NCBI RefSeq assembly: GCF_037153975.1
Contig: NZ_JBBAYJ010000009.1
Coordinates: 62,001 to 126,000, forward strand
Origin: Aquipuribacter sp. SD81
Lineage (GTDB): Bacteria; Actinomycetota; Actinomycetes; Actinomycetales; JBBAYJ01
Direction: 5' to 3'
DNA length: 64,000 nt
Part shown: positions 17,387 to 28,606 of the stretch, one piece after another
Numbering within the stretch: the first letter of the stretch is position 1
Layout of the letters: each line of letters opens with the position of its first letter
Notes under the pieces: model-generated
Databases searched by the model: none
Told to the model about the DNA's origin: nothing
The model's input: only the letters and a program-made list of their open reading frames with translations
Translations under genes and position numbers: made by a program

Positions 17387-17572
17387 GTGCGGGCTGCGGT
17401 GACGCTGTGGATCGTGGGGGCGGCGCTCTGCCTCGGCGGGTGCTCGGCCGCCGGCGAGGAGCCGCAGCCGGCGACGGCCTTCGTCTGCGTCGGCGAGGGC
17501 GCGGGCGACGCGGAGGCCGGGCCGGGCAGCGTCGGCTGGACGCTGGGCGAGGGCTGCCCGCCGTCGCCCTGA
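17387..17572 (+). CDS. small secreted lipoprotein, 61 aa
   Basis: GTG 17387 is preceded by GGAGGGG and opens a typical lipoprotein signal ending in LCLGGC. The mature part is short and acidic with two further Cys. Function unknown. It sits just after the 31-bp repeat array and 31 bases before the ligase gene, so it may share that transcript. Confidence 0.62.
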   Translation: MRAAVTLWIVGAALCLGGCSAAGEEPQPATAFVCVGEGAGDAEAGPGSVGWTLGEGCPPSP

Positions 17573-17603
17573 CAGCGTCGGGCGTCGGCGGCAGACTCGG
17601 CGC

Positions 17604-18677
17604 GTGCAGCTGCCCGTCATGCCCCCGGTCAAGCCGATGCTCGCCAAGCCGGGCAGCGAGATCCCGCCCGACCACGTCTACGAGCCGAAGTGGGACGGCT
17701 TCCGCGCCATCGTCTTCCGCGACGGCGACGAGGTCGTCATCGGCAGCCGCAACGAGAAGCCGCTCACGCGGTACTTCCCCGAGGTGGTCGAGGCGATCAG
17801 GAGCGCGTTCCCCGACCGGGCCGTCGTCGACGGGGAGGTGGTCGTCGCCGACCCCGACGGCAACCGCCTGGACTTCGAGGCGCTGCAGCAGCGGGTGCAC
17901 CCCGCCGACAGCCGTGTCCGCCTGCTCGCCGAGCAGACCCCGGCGAGCTTCGTCGCCTTCGACCTGCTCGCCCTGGGCGACGACGACCTCACCCAGCGCC
18001 CCTTCGCCGAGCGCCGTGCGCTGCTGGAGGAGGCGCTGCCCGCCGACCACCCGTCGGTGCACGTGACCCCGGCCACGACCGACGAGGCCGAGGCCGCGCG
18101 CTGGTTCGAGGCGTTCGAGGGCGCGGGCCTCGACGGCCTCGTGGCCAAGAAGCCGGACCTGCGCTACCAGCCGGACAAGCGGGTCATGACGAAGGTGAAG
18201 CACGTCCGCACCGCCGACTGCGTCGTGGCCGGCTACCGGGTGCACAAGTCCGGCCCGGACGCGCTCGGCTCCCTGCTGCTCGGGCTGTACGACGACTCCG
18301 GCACGCTGCAGAGCGTCGGGGTGTGCGGGAGCTTCACGATGGCGCGCCGGCGCGAGCTGCTCGCCGAGATGCAGGACCTCGTGACGACGTTCGAGGAGCA
18401 CCCGTGGAGCTGGGCCGCGCACGAGGCGGGCGAGCGCACACCGCGCAAGAACGAGACGAGCCGGTGGAACGCGGGCAAGGACCTGTCGTTCGTGCCGCTG
18501 CGCCCCGAGCGCGTGGTGGAGGTGCGCTACGACTACATGGAGGGCGACCGGTTCCGTCACACCACCCAGCTGCAGCGCTGGCGCCCGGACCGCGACCCGC
18601 GCAGCTGCACGTACGACCAGCTGGAGCGCCCGGTGCGCTTCGACCTCACCGACGTGCTGACCCACGGGAGGGTCTGA
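17604..18677 (+). CDS. ligC: ATP-dependent DNA ligase, LigC-like
   Basis: 357 residues, the size of a two-domain LigC ligase without polymerase or nuclease domains. The nucleotidyl-transferase motif I reads EPKWDGFRA, with the adenylated Lys near residue 32. VVDGEVVV is motif III, GLVAKKP motif IV and VMTKVKH motif V. The C-terminal OB fold contains VVEVRYDYMEG. The likely role is end sealing in non-homologous or base-excision repair together with the divergent polymerase-domain gene. The start is the first GTG in the frame. Confidence 0.92.
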   Translation: MQLPVMPPVKPMLAKPGSEIPPDHVYEPKWDGFRAIVFRDGDEVVIGSRNEKPLTRYFPEVVEAIRSAFPDRAVVDGEVVVADPDGNRLDFEALQQRVHPADSRVRLLAEQTPASFVAFDLLALGDDDLTQRPFAERRALLEEALPADHPSVHVTPATTDEAEAARWFEAFEGAGLDGLVAKKPDLRYQPDKRVMTKVKHVRTADCVVAGYRVHKSGPDALGSLLLGLYDDSGTLQSVGVCGSFTMARRRELLAEMQDLVTTFEEHPWSWAAHEAGERTPRKNETSRWNAGKDLSFVPLRPERVVEVRYDYMEGDRFRHTTQLQRWRPDRDPRSCTYDQLERPVRFDLTDVLTHGRV

Positions 18678-18723
18678 GCCGACGGCCAGCGGGTCGGCCG
18701 CCGGGACGGGCCCCGGAACGGAC

Positions 18724-18760
18724 GGAGCCCCGCCCCACCCGGCGGGTGGGACGGGGCTCC
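18724..18760. terminator. strong bidirectional hairpin
   Basis: GGAGCCCCG...CCCACCC pairs with GGGTGGG...CGGGGCTCC: 17 positions with a single mismatch around a GGC loop. It lies exactly between the convergent ligase and nuclease genes and can stop transcription from both sides. Confidence 0.85.
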
Positions 18761-18776
18761 GACCGTGCGAGGAGGC

Positions 18777-21806
<3,030 letters not shown>

Positions 21807-21858
21807 GAAGGGGTCCTTCCACGGATCAGGCAGTGACGCCCTGAACCTAAGCCGACCG

Positions 21859-21898
21859 GGTGAACGGTGGCTAGACGCGACGCGACGTCGGTGTGAAC
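21859..21898 (-). promoter_or_regulatory. candidate PHO-box direct repeats
   Basis: On the minus strand GTTCACA (21898-21892) and GTTCACC (21865-21859) are spaced by 33 bases, three times the 11-base step of PhoP boxes described in Streptomyces (consensus GTTCACC). The two intervening 11-mers fit poorly. The site is upstream of the secreted nuclease, a plausible phosphate-starvation gene. Confidence 0.35.
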
Positions 21899-21922
21899 CG
21901 ATCGCTGCCTACCCTCGGCCTC

Positions 21923-22702
21923 GTGCTCCTGCTGCTGCCGCCGTCCCGCGGGCAGTCGCCGGCCCCCCGCCGCGCGCGCCCCGTCGACCTCGCCTCGCTC
22001 TCGCTGCCCGGGCTGGGCGCCGCCCGCGAGCACGTGCTCGACGCGCTCGCGGCGGTGTGCGCGCGCCCGGACGCGCCGGCCGTCCTCGGCCTCGGCCCGT
22101 CGCTGGCCGACGAGGTCGCGCGCAACACGCGGCTGCGAACCGAGCCCGCCGCCGACGCCGTGCGCGTGTACTCCGGGGTGCTGTTCGCCGCCGCGGACCT
22201 CGCGGGCGAGCGCGAGCCGATGACGGCCACCGCGCGGCGCCGGGCGCGCCGGCACGTCCTCGTCGCCTCCGGGCTGTGGGGCGTGGTGGCCCCGGGGGAC
22301 CGCATCCCGGCCCACCGGCTCGGCATGGGGACCGACCTGCCCGGGACGGGTCCGCTGGCGGCGTTCTGGCGGCCGCACCTCGCGCGCGAGCTGGCCGGGC
22401 GGGGCGACGGCCTCGTCGTCGACTGCCGCTCCGCGGAGTACCAGGCCGCGTGGCGGCCCGGGCAGGGCAGCGACTGGGTGACGGTCCGCGTGCTGCAGGA
22501 CGGCGCCGTGGTGTCCCACAGCGCGAAGCACGCCCGCGGGCTGCTCGCCGGGCACCTCGTGCGCCGCGCGGGCCGGGTGCCGACCACGCCGCAGGGCCTC
22601 GTCCGCGCCGCGGCCGAGCGGTTCGGCGCGGAGTCCGTCGACCTCGCCCGCACCGGCCGTTCGTGGCGCCTGGACGTCCACCTGGGTGGCGCCACCGGGT
22701 GA
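21923..22702 (+). CDS. yaaA: peroxide stress protein YaaA family
   Basis: 259-residue member of the YaaA/UPF0246 family, which in E. coli limits damage from peroxide by lowering available iron. The N-terminus VLLLLPPSRGQ corresponds to the family's LLPPSEGK start, and AEYQAAW and SHSAKHARGLLAGHLVR match the later part. GTG 21923 is preferred over an earlier ATG because it begins exactly at the family N-terminus. TACCCT lies seven bases upstream (21910-21915), suggesting a leaderless message. Confidence 0.9.
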   Translation: MLLLLPPSRGQSPAPRRARPVDLASLSLPGLGAAREHVLDALAAVCARPDAPAVLGLGPSLADEVARNTRLRTEPAADAVRVYSGVLFAAADLAGEREPMTATARRRARRHVLVASGLWGVVAPGDRIPAHRLGMGTDLPGTGPLAAFWRPHLARELAGRGDGLVVDCRSAEYQAAWRPGQGSDWVTVRVLQDGAVVSHSAKHARGLLAGHLVRRAGRVPTTPQGLVRAAAERFGAESVDLARTGRSWRLDVHLGGATG

Positions 22703-22769
22703 CGCGGGCCGCCGGCCTCAGGACGCCTCCTCCGCTGCCGACTGCGGCAGACGTCGGAGGGAGGTCGCG

Positions 22770-24668
22770 GTGGTGCCGTCTCGTGCGCCGTCCCCTGCCT
22801 CGGGCGGGGAGCCGGTCGGCCAGCGCGCCATGGGGCGCGCGCTCGGCCTGCTCTACCTGAGCGGGTCCGCGCTCGCGCTGCTGTGGACGCTGCTGCCGCA
22901 CGGCCCGACCGGCGGCGACGCGGTGGTCCGCGGCATGGCGCTGCTCGCCGCCACGCTGGGCGCGTCGCTGGCGGCCGGTGCCGCGGACCGTGCCCCGCGG
23001 TGGGTGTTCCACCTGGTGATCGGGTGCATCCAGCTCGTCATCTCCGTCGCCTTCGCCGCGGTGGGCCTCGCCGGCGCCGCCGACAACGACATCCGGCTCT
23101 TCTACCTGTGGGCGACGCCGTTCGCCGCATTCTTCTTCTCGCCCCGAGCGGCCCTGCGGCACGGGTTGTGGACCGCGACGTGCCTCGCGGTGAGCCTGTC
23201 GCTGCTGCCGGCGCCGGCCGCGGTGCAGCTGCGCGTGTGGTTGATGACGGCGGGGACGCTCGCGGCGGTCGGCCTGCTCGTCGGGGCCGTCGCCGCCAAG
23301 GTGCACGCCGCGCACGCCGCGCTGCAGCACGCCGCGTGGCACGACGGCCTGTCGGGCCTGGCCAACCGCGGGCTGTTCGAGCGGCGGGTGAACGAGCTGC
23401 TCCGGCGACGCGACGCCCTCGGCGGTGCGGTCCACGTGCTGCTCGTCGACCTCGACCGGTTCAAGCTCGTCAACGACACCTACGGCCACCACACCGGTGA
23501 CGCGCTCATCGTCGCGGTCTCGCAGCGGCTGCGGGCGCGCCTGCCCGCCTCGGCGACCATCGCCCGCATGGGCGGCGACGAGTTCGCCGTCGTCGTCGCG
23601 TCCGGCGTCGGCCCGGACGACGTGGCGGAGGACGTCGAGCCCGACCGGGTGCTCGCCGCGCTCACGAGCGCGTGGCACGCCCCCGTCCGCGTGGGCGTCA
23701 CGAGCCTGCCGGTGTCCGGGACGGTCGGCGTCGTGACCGCGACCGCGCCCGGACGCACGGCGGAGAGCCTGCTCCGCGACGCGGACGTCGCGCTGTACCG
23801 CGCCAAGCACACCGCCCGCGGGACGGTGCGCCGTTTCGACGGGGCGCTGCGGGAGGAGGTCGAGCGGCGGGCCCGCATCGACGCCGAGCTCGGCGGCGCG
23901 CTCGAGCGCGGCGAGCTGAGGGTCGCCTACCAGCCCGTCGTCGACCTCGTGCGGGAGCGCACCGGGCACGTGGAGGCGCTCGCGCGCTGGAGCACGCCGA
24001 CGCTCGGCGAGGTGCCGCCCGCGGAGTTCGTGGCGGTCGCGGAGGAGAATCGGCTCATCGGCGCGGTCGGGCAGGTCGTGCTCGAGCGGGCGGCCGGTGA
24101 CCTGGCCGCCTGGCGGGCGGTCGGGCACGTCGACGACGACTTCGGGGTGGCGGTCCACGTGTCGGCCGGTCAGCTCGACGAGGACTTCCCGGGCCTCGTC
24201 GAGGGCGTCCTGCGACGGCACCGGCTGCCCGGCCGCGTCCTGCACCTGGAGGTCACCGAGTCCGCCGTCGTCGGCGGCACGGCCGGCGTCGCGGGCGAGG
24301 TGCTCGCGCGGGTGCGGGCGCTCGGCGTCCGCGTCGCGCTCGACGACTTCGGCACGGGCTTCTCCTCGCTGTCGTACCTGCAGCGCCTCCCGCTCGACAC
24401 GCTCAAGGTGGACCGTTCCTTCGTCGCCGAGCTCGGCGGACCCGCCCCGCGCACCGGGCTGGTGGCGGCGGTGCTCGACCTCGCCCGCGGCCTCGACCTG
24501 GACGTGGTCGCCGAGGGTGTCGAGACCGCCGAGCAGGCCGACCGGCTGCGGGCGCTCGGGGTGCGCTGGGCGCAGGGCCGGCTGTTCGGCCGGCCCGTGC
24601 CGGCCGAGGAGCTCCTCGCCCACCTGGCGGGTGGGCGGACGGTCCCCGTGCCGCGCGCGGGCGGCTGA
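22770..24668 (+). CDS. GGDEF-EAL protein with N-terminal membrane region
   Basis: About 632 residues. Roughly six hydrophobic segments fill the first 175 residues. A GGDEF domain follows with an intact RMGGDEF motif near residue 268, then an EAL domain with HVEALARW near 402, DDFGTGFSSLSYL and DVVAEGVET. Both catalytic signatures are intact, so it may both make and break cyclic di-GMP. GTG 22770 follows GGAGGGAGG; the next codon is also GTG and cannot be excluded. Confidence 0.93.
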   Translation: MVPSRAPSPASGGEPVGQRAMGRALGLLYLSGSALALLWTLLPHGPTGGDAVVRGMALLAATLGASLAAGAADRAPRWVFHLVIGCIQLVISVAFAAVGLAGAADNDIRLFYLWATPFAAFFFSPRAALRHGLWTATCLAVSLSLLPAPAAVQLRVWLMTAGTLAAVGLLVGAVAAKVHAAHAALQHAAWHDGLSGLANRGLFERRVNELLRRRDALGGAVHVLLVDLDRFKLVNDTYGHHTGDALIVAVSQRLRARLPASATIARMGGDEFAVVVASGVGPDDVAEDVEPDRVLAALTSAWHAPVRVGVTSLPVSGTVGVVTATAPGRTAESLLRDADVALYRAKHTARGTVRRFDGALREEVERRARIDAELGGALERGELRVAYQPVVDLVRERTGHVEALARWSTPTLGEVPPAEFVAVAEENRLIGAVGQVVLERAAGDLAAWRAVGHVDDDFGVAVHVSAGQLDEDFPGLVEGVLRRHRLPGRVLHLEVTESAVVGGTAGVAGEVLARVRALGVRVALDDFGTGFSSLSYLQRLPLDTLKVDRSFVAELGGPAPRTGLVAAVLDLARGLDLDVVAEGVETAEQADRLRALGVRWAQGRLFGRPVPAEELLAHLAGGRTVPVPRAGG

Positions 24669-24684
24669 GCGGTGAGGACCGCCG

Positions 24685-25101
24685 TCACTCCTGCAGGCGC
24701 CGTCGCAGCAGGTCGGCGAGGTCGGCCTGCTCCCCGTCGCGGGCGCCGCGACCCACGACGAGCGGCGGGTCGCTGGGGGCGACGGTCGTGCCCGTGAGGC
24801 GCTCGCGCAGGCCACCGCCGGCCCGCAGCACGTAGTAGCGCCCGTCGGTGTCGACCGCGACGACGCGGCTGCGCGTGAGGTACCAGCCGACGAGGCCCGT
24901 GCGGTAGCGGCCGCGACCGCCCGGGCCGGGCGCCACGAGCGGCTCCGGGGCCACGCCGCGCCGGCCCGCCTCGGCGACGAAGCCGTCGATGAGCTCCTGC
25001 GCGCGGGCGGACTCGGCCGCGGCGGCGCGCTCGGCGGCCGCGGCCCTCGCCTCGACCGCGCGGGCCCGCTCCGCGCGCCACGCCTCCTGCTCCCCGGCCA
25101 C
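24685..25101 (-). CDS. conserved hypothetical, coiled-coil N-terminus, 138 aa
   Basis: The first 45 residues are an Ala/Glu/Arg-rich helix likely to form a coiled coil. A compact C-terminal part contains TGLVGWYLTRSRVVAVDTDGRYYVL, which looks like a small beta-rich domain. I do not know a function. It is convergent with the GGDEF-EAL gene (16 bases) and divergent from the NYN-like gene. Confidence 0.75.
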   Translation of the reverse strand: MAGEQEAWRAERARAVEARAAAAERAAAAESARAQELIDGFVAEAGRRGVAPEPLVAPGPGGRGRYRTGLVGWYLTRSRVVAVDTDGRYYVLRAGGGLRERLTGTTVAPSDPPLVVGRGARDGEQADLADLLRRRLQE

Positions 25102-25130
25102 CGCGCCACGGTAGGTGCGAGGCTGGGGGC

Positions 25131-25487
25131 GTGCTCGTCGTCGACGTCGCGAACGTGCTGGGCGCCCGGCCGGACGGCTGGTGGCGGGACCGCGCCGGGG
25201 CCACGGCGCGCCTCCTCGCGCGCGTGGCCGCCGCGACCGCGGACCTCGGCGACGTCGTCGCGGTCCTGGAGGGGCGGGCGAGGGCGGCGACCCTGCCGGA
25301 CGACGCGCCCGGCGCCTCCCGGCTCACGCTCGTGCGGGCGGCCGGGTCCGGCGACGACGCGGTCGTGGCCGTGAGCGCGCAGCACCCCGGCGCGACGGTC
25401 GTGACCGCCGACCGGGGCCTGCGCGCCCGGCTCGAGCCGGCCACCCCGGTCGTCGGACCGGGGTGGCTGCTCGAGCGGCTCGGGTGA
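25131..25487 (+). CDS. small NYN/PIN-like domain protein
   Basis: 118 residues beginning almost directly with VVDVANVLG. The VDxxN at the end of strand 1, GSGDDAVV near residue 72 and VVTADRGLRARL near 90 fit the acidic sites of the NYN/PIN nuclease fold. It is often annotated as an NTP pyrophosphohydrolase in actinobacteria, which I consider less likely from these motifs. No Shine-Dalgarno is evident. Confidence 0.72.
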   Translation: MLVVDVANVLGARPDGWWRDRAGATARLLARVAAATADLGDVVAVLEGRARAATLPDDAPGASRLTLVRAAGSGDDAVVAVSAQHPGATVVTADRGLRARLEPATPVVGPGWLLERLG

Positions 25488-25505
25488 GGCCGGGTCGCTG
25501 CCGCC

Positions 25506-27527
25506 TCAGGCGGGCAGCACCTGGATGCACGCCGGGCGCGGACCGGCGAACACGCCGTCGTACGGGAACGCGGAACGGGGGTTCTCGTAGCTCGCGCCAC
25601 CGAGGTCCCCGGGGTGCTGCACCGCCACGAGCACGTAGCCGTCGCGGGCCTTGACCTGCGGCCCGCACGTCTCCGCGCCGGTCGGCACGGCGAGGAACTG
25701 CTGGACGCGCCCGCGCTCGGGACCCTCGACCGGCACGAGGAACAGCCCGTCGTTGTAGTTGATCGTGCCGGGCTGGCCGTCGGTCGACACCCACAGGTTG
25801 CCGGCGTCGTCGAACGCGACGTTGTCCGGGCAGCTGATGGGGCTCACCGGACCGTCCCAGCCGCCGAAGTACGTCGTGACGGTCGGGTCCTCCGGGTCAC
25901 CGCACAGCAGGAGGATGTTCCACGTGAACGACGTGCCGGTCGCGTCGTCGCCGTCCTCGCGCAGCTCGATGACGTGGCCGTCCTTGTTGTTCGGGCGCGG
26001 GTTCGGCTCGTCGACCTGCGCGCCGGTGCGGCGGGTGTTGTTCGTGCACGCCATGTACACGTAGCCGGTGACGGGGCTCGGCTCGACGTCCTCCGGCCGG
26101 TCCATGCCCGTGGCGCCGACCGCGTCGGCGGCCAGGCGCGTGTAGACGAGGACCTCCTCGGCGGTGAAGCCCGGCACCATCGAGCGGCCGTCGACGTACA
26201 GCGGCAGCCACTCGCCCGTGCCGTCGTAGTCACCCTCGGCGATGCCCTCGCCGTCGCCGTGGAACTTCGCGACGTACAGGTCGCCGTCGCTCAGCAGCGT
26301 CTTGTTGTGACGTCGCGCCGCCTGCGACGGGCCGGGACGGAAGGTGTCGCGGGACACGAACTTGTAGAGGTAGTCGAAGCGGTTGTCGTCGCCGGAGTAG
26401 GCGACGGCGTGGCCGGACGCCGCGATCGTGACGTGGGCGCCCTCGTGCTTGAAGCGGCCCATCGCCGTGTGCTTGACCGGGGCCTCGTCCGGCGCCTCCG
26501 GGTCGACCTCGACGACCCAGTTGAAGCGGTTCGGCTCGTTGCGGGTCCCGGCGTTCGACAGGTCGAACCGGTCCTGCACCGCGCCCCAGCCGCGACCGGC
26601 GGTGTTCAGCCCGTAGCGCGCCTCGCGCGCCGTCGGGTCGGGGGCGCCGGTGAAGTACTGGTCGACGTTCTCCTCGCCGGACAGCACCGTGCCCCACGGG
26701 GTGGTCGACCCGGCGCAGTTGTTGAGCGTGCCGTACACGCGCGTGCCCGTCGGGTCCTCGCTCGTGCGCAGCAGCGGGCTGCCGGCGGCGGGCCCGTCGA
26801 GCACGAACTCGGTGTCGAGGGTGATGCGGCGGTTGAACGGCGAGCGGCGCAGCGGCTGCCACGCGGCGTCCTTGCCGCGGCGGCGGACCTCGACCACGGA
26901 CATGCCGTGGGCGTACATCGCCGTCTCGAGGTCGAGCAGCCGCTGCGCGGGGTCGCTCGTCGCGGGGAACATGAGCTCGTCGTTCGTGTACTCGTGGTTG
27001 GCGACGAGCAGGCCCCGGTTGCCGTTGCCGCGGAACGGCACGACGTCGAGGTAGTCGTTGTTGTAGCCGAACTGCTTCTTCTGGGCCTCGGGCGTCTGGT
27101 GGGCCGGGTCCCACGCGGGCGCGTCGGCCTCGACCGGGTCGCCCCAGGCGATGATCGTCTCCCAGCGCCAGCCGTCCGGGACGGTGACGGCGTCGACGGT
27201 GTTGCCGACCGGAGCGATGGGGGAGAAGGCGAGCGAGCCGGAGCGCGCGGCGGCGCCCCTGCCCTTCGGTGCGGCGGCGGCGGGCGCGATGCCGGACAGC
27301 GCGGCGAGCGCGGCGCCGGCGGCGGAGCCGGCGAGGACCGAGCGGCGCGAGGTGCGGCGGGCCAGGGCGCGGCGGGCGACGTCGACGAAGCGCTCGTTGC
27401 CGCTGGTGTTCTCGTCCGGCCGGGCGCAGGCGTCGGCGCACTTCCAGTGGCAGACGCTCGCGCTGCGCGAGCCGTGGGTCTGGCCCAGCATGGGCAGGAG
27501 CGGACGTCGTTCGGGCGTGAGAGTCAC
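25506..27527 (-). CDS. phoX: PhoX family alkaline phosphatase (DUF839), Tat-exported
   Basis: 673 residues. The start at GTG 27527 has GGAGGA upstream and gives the usual family N-terminus with LLPMLGQTHGSRSAS. The Tat signal RRTSRRSVLAGSAAGAALAA near residue 60 implies export of a folded metalloenzyme. The body matches DUF839/PhoX (GLLVANHEYTNDELMF, NNCAGSTTPWGT, LSGEENVDQYF, WVVEVDPEAP, CTNNTRRT). These enzymes release phosphate from extracellular phosphoesters using calcium and iron. No clear PHO box precedes it. Confidence 0.92.
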   Translation of the reverse strand: MTLTPERRPLLPMLGQTHGSRSASVCHWKCADACARPDENTSGNERFVDVARRALARRTSRRSVLAGSAAGAALAALSGIAPAAAAPKGRGAAARSGSLAFSPIAPVGNTVDAVTVPDGWRWETIIAWGDPVEADAPAWDPAHQTPEAQKKQFGYNNDYLDVVPFRGNGNRGLLVANHEYTNDELMFPATSDPAQRLLDLETAMYAHGMSVVEVRRRGKDAAWQPLRRSPFNRRITLDTEFVLDGPAAGSPLLRTSEDPTGTRVYGTLNNCAGSTTPWGTVLSGEENVDQYFTGAPDPTAREARYGLNTAGRGWGAVQDRFDLSNAGTRNEPNRFNWVVEVDPEAPDEAPVKHTAMGRFKHEGAHVTIAASGHAVAYSGDDNRFDYLYKFVSRDTFRPGPSQAARRHNKTLLSDGDLYVAKFHGDGEGIAEGDYDGTGEWLPLYVDGRSMVPGFTAEEVLVYTRLAADAVGATGMDRPEDVEPSPVTGYVYMACTNNTRRTGAQVDEPNPRPNNKDGHVIELREDGDDATGTSFTWNILLLCGDPEDPTVTTYFGGWDGPVSPISCPDNVAFDDAGNLWVSTDGQPGTINYNDGLFLVPVEGPERGRVQQFLAVPTGAETCGPQVKARDGYVLVAVQHPGDLGGASYENPRSAFPYDGVFAGPRPACIQVLPA

Positions 27528-27673
27528 GAGGAGTCCTCCGTGAGCGGGGTGCGGACGCCCGCGAACGTAGGCGCGCCCCGCGACCGGGAGGCGACGTGCC
27601 GGTGACGCCTCGGCCAACACCAGGTGCGGCGGAGTTAACCAGCCGGGCGTGACGTATTTCGGCCGTCAGGTCG

Positions 27674-28606
27674 TCAGGTCGCGGTGGTGGCGCGCGCCGC
27701 GCGCGCCTGCGCCCGACCCCGGCTGCTCGTGCGCAGGCCGTCGACGCTCAGCACGACGAGCGCCACCCACACGAGCGCGAAGCCCGAGAGCCGCAGCGGC
27801 GGCAGCGCCTCGCCGAACACGAGCGTGCCGATGAGCAGCTGCATGACGGGCGTGACGTACTGCAGGAGCCCGATCGTCGACAGCGGCACGCGGCGGGCGG
27901 CGGCCGCGAAGAGCAGCAGCGGGGCGGCGGTGAGGGCGCCGGAGGCCACGAGCAGGACGGTGTGCCACCCGCTCACCGAGGTGACGGTGCCCTCGCCCGT
28001 CCACTGCAGCCACACGATGACGGCGAGCGCCGGGGGAGCGAGGACGGCGGTCTCGACCGTCAGCCCGGGCAGCGCCCCGACCCCGCGCCCGACGAGGTTC
28101 TTCAGCAGCCCGTAGCTGCCGAAGCTCGCCGCGAGGGCGAGCGCGATCCACGGCGGGCGGCCGAAGTCGACGGTGAGCACCGCGACGGCCGCGCCCGCGA
28201 TCCCGACGGCGACCCACTGCGGTCGGCGCAGCCGCTCGCGCAGGAGCAGCACCCCGAGCAGCACCGACACCAGCGGGTTGATGAAGTACCCGAGCGAGGT
28301 CTCCACGACCTGCTCGGTGTTGACCGCCCAGATGAAGACGCCCCAGTTGACGCTGATCGTGGCGGCGGCGGCCGCGAGCACGAGCAGCTGGCGGCCGGTG
28401 AGCCGGCGCAGCGCCGCCCACGAGCGGGTGAGCGCGATGACGAGCAGGCACGTGAGCAGCGACCACACGATGCGGTGGACGACGATCTCCACCGCGCCGG
28501 CGGACTCCAGCAGCCGGAAGTACAGGGGGAACAGCCCCCACATGCCGTACGCGCCGAGGGCCAGCAGGACGCCGGTGCGGTCGCTCACCCCGGCGCGGTC
28601 GCTCAC
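27674..28606 (-). CDS. rarD: EamA/RarD-type membrane transporter
   Basis: 310 residues with about ten transmembrane segments, in two EamA repeats. The first contains YGMWGLFPLYFRLLE and HRIVWSLLTC, and WGVFIWAVNTEQVVETSLGYFINPL is the RarD hallmark region; the second repeat ends with GLLQYVTPVMQLLIGTLVFGE. The substrate is unknown (chloramphenicol sensitivity in the namesake). GTG 28606 overlaps the stop of the upstream dehydrogenase gene (GTGA), so the two are co-transcribed. Confidence 0.9.
   Translation of the reverse strand: MSDRAGVSDRTGVLLALGAYGMWGLFPLYFRLLESAGAVEIVVHRIVWSLLTCLLVIALTRSWAALRRLTGRQLLVLAAAAATISVNWGVFIWAVNTEQVVETSLGYFINPLVSVLLGVLLLRERLRRPQWVAVGIAGAAVAVLTVDFGRPPWIALALAASFGSYGLLKNLVGRGVGALPGLTVETAVLAPPALAVIVWLQWTGEGTVTSVSGWHTVLLVASGALTAAPLLLFAAAARRVPLSTIGLLQYVTPVMQLLIGTLVFGEALPPLRLSGFALVWVALVVLSVDGLRTSSRGRAQARAARATTAT

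Noticed and set aside
27528-27673. PHO box upstream of phoX
   Set aside because: GTTAACT is present on the minus strand, but no second match occurs in 11-base register.
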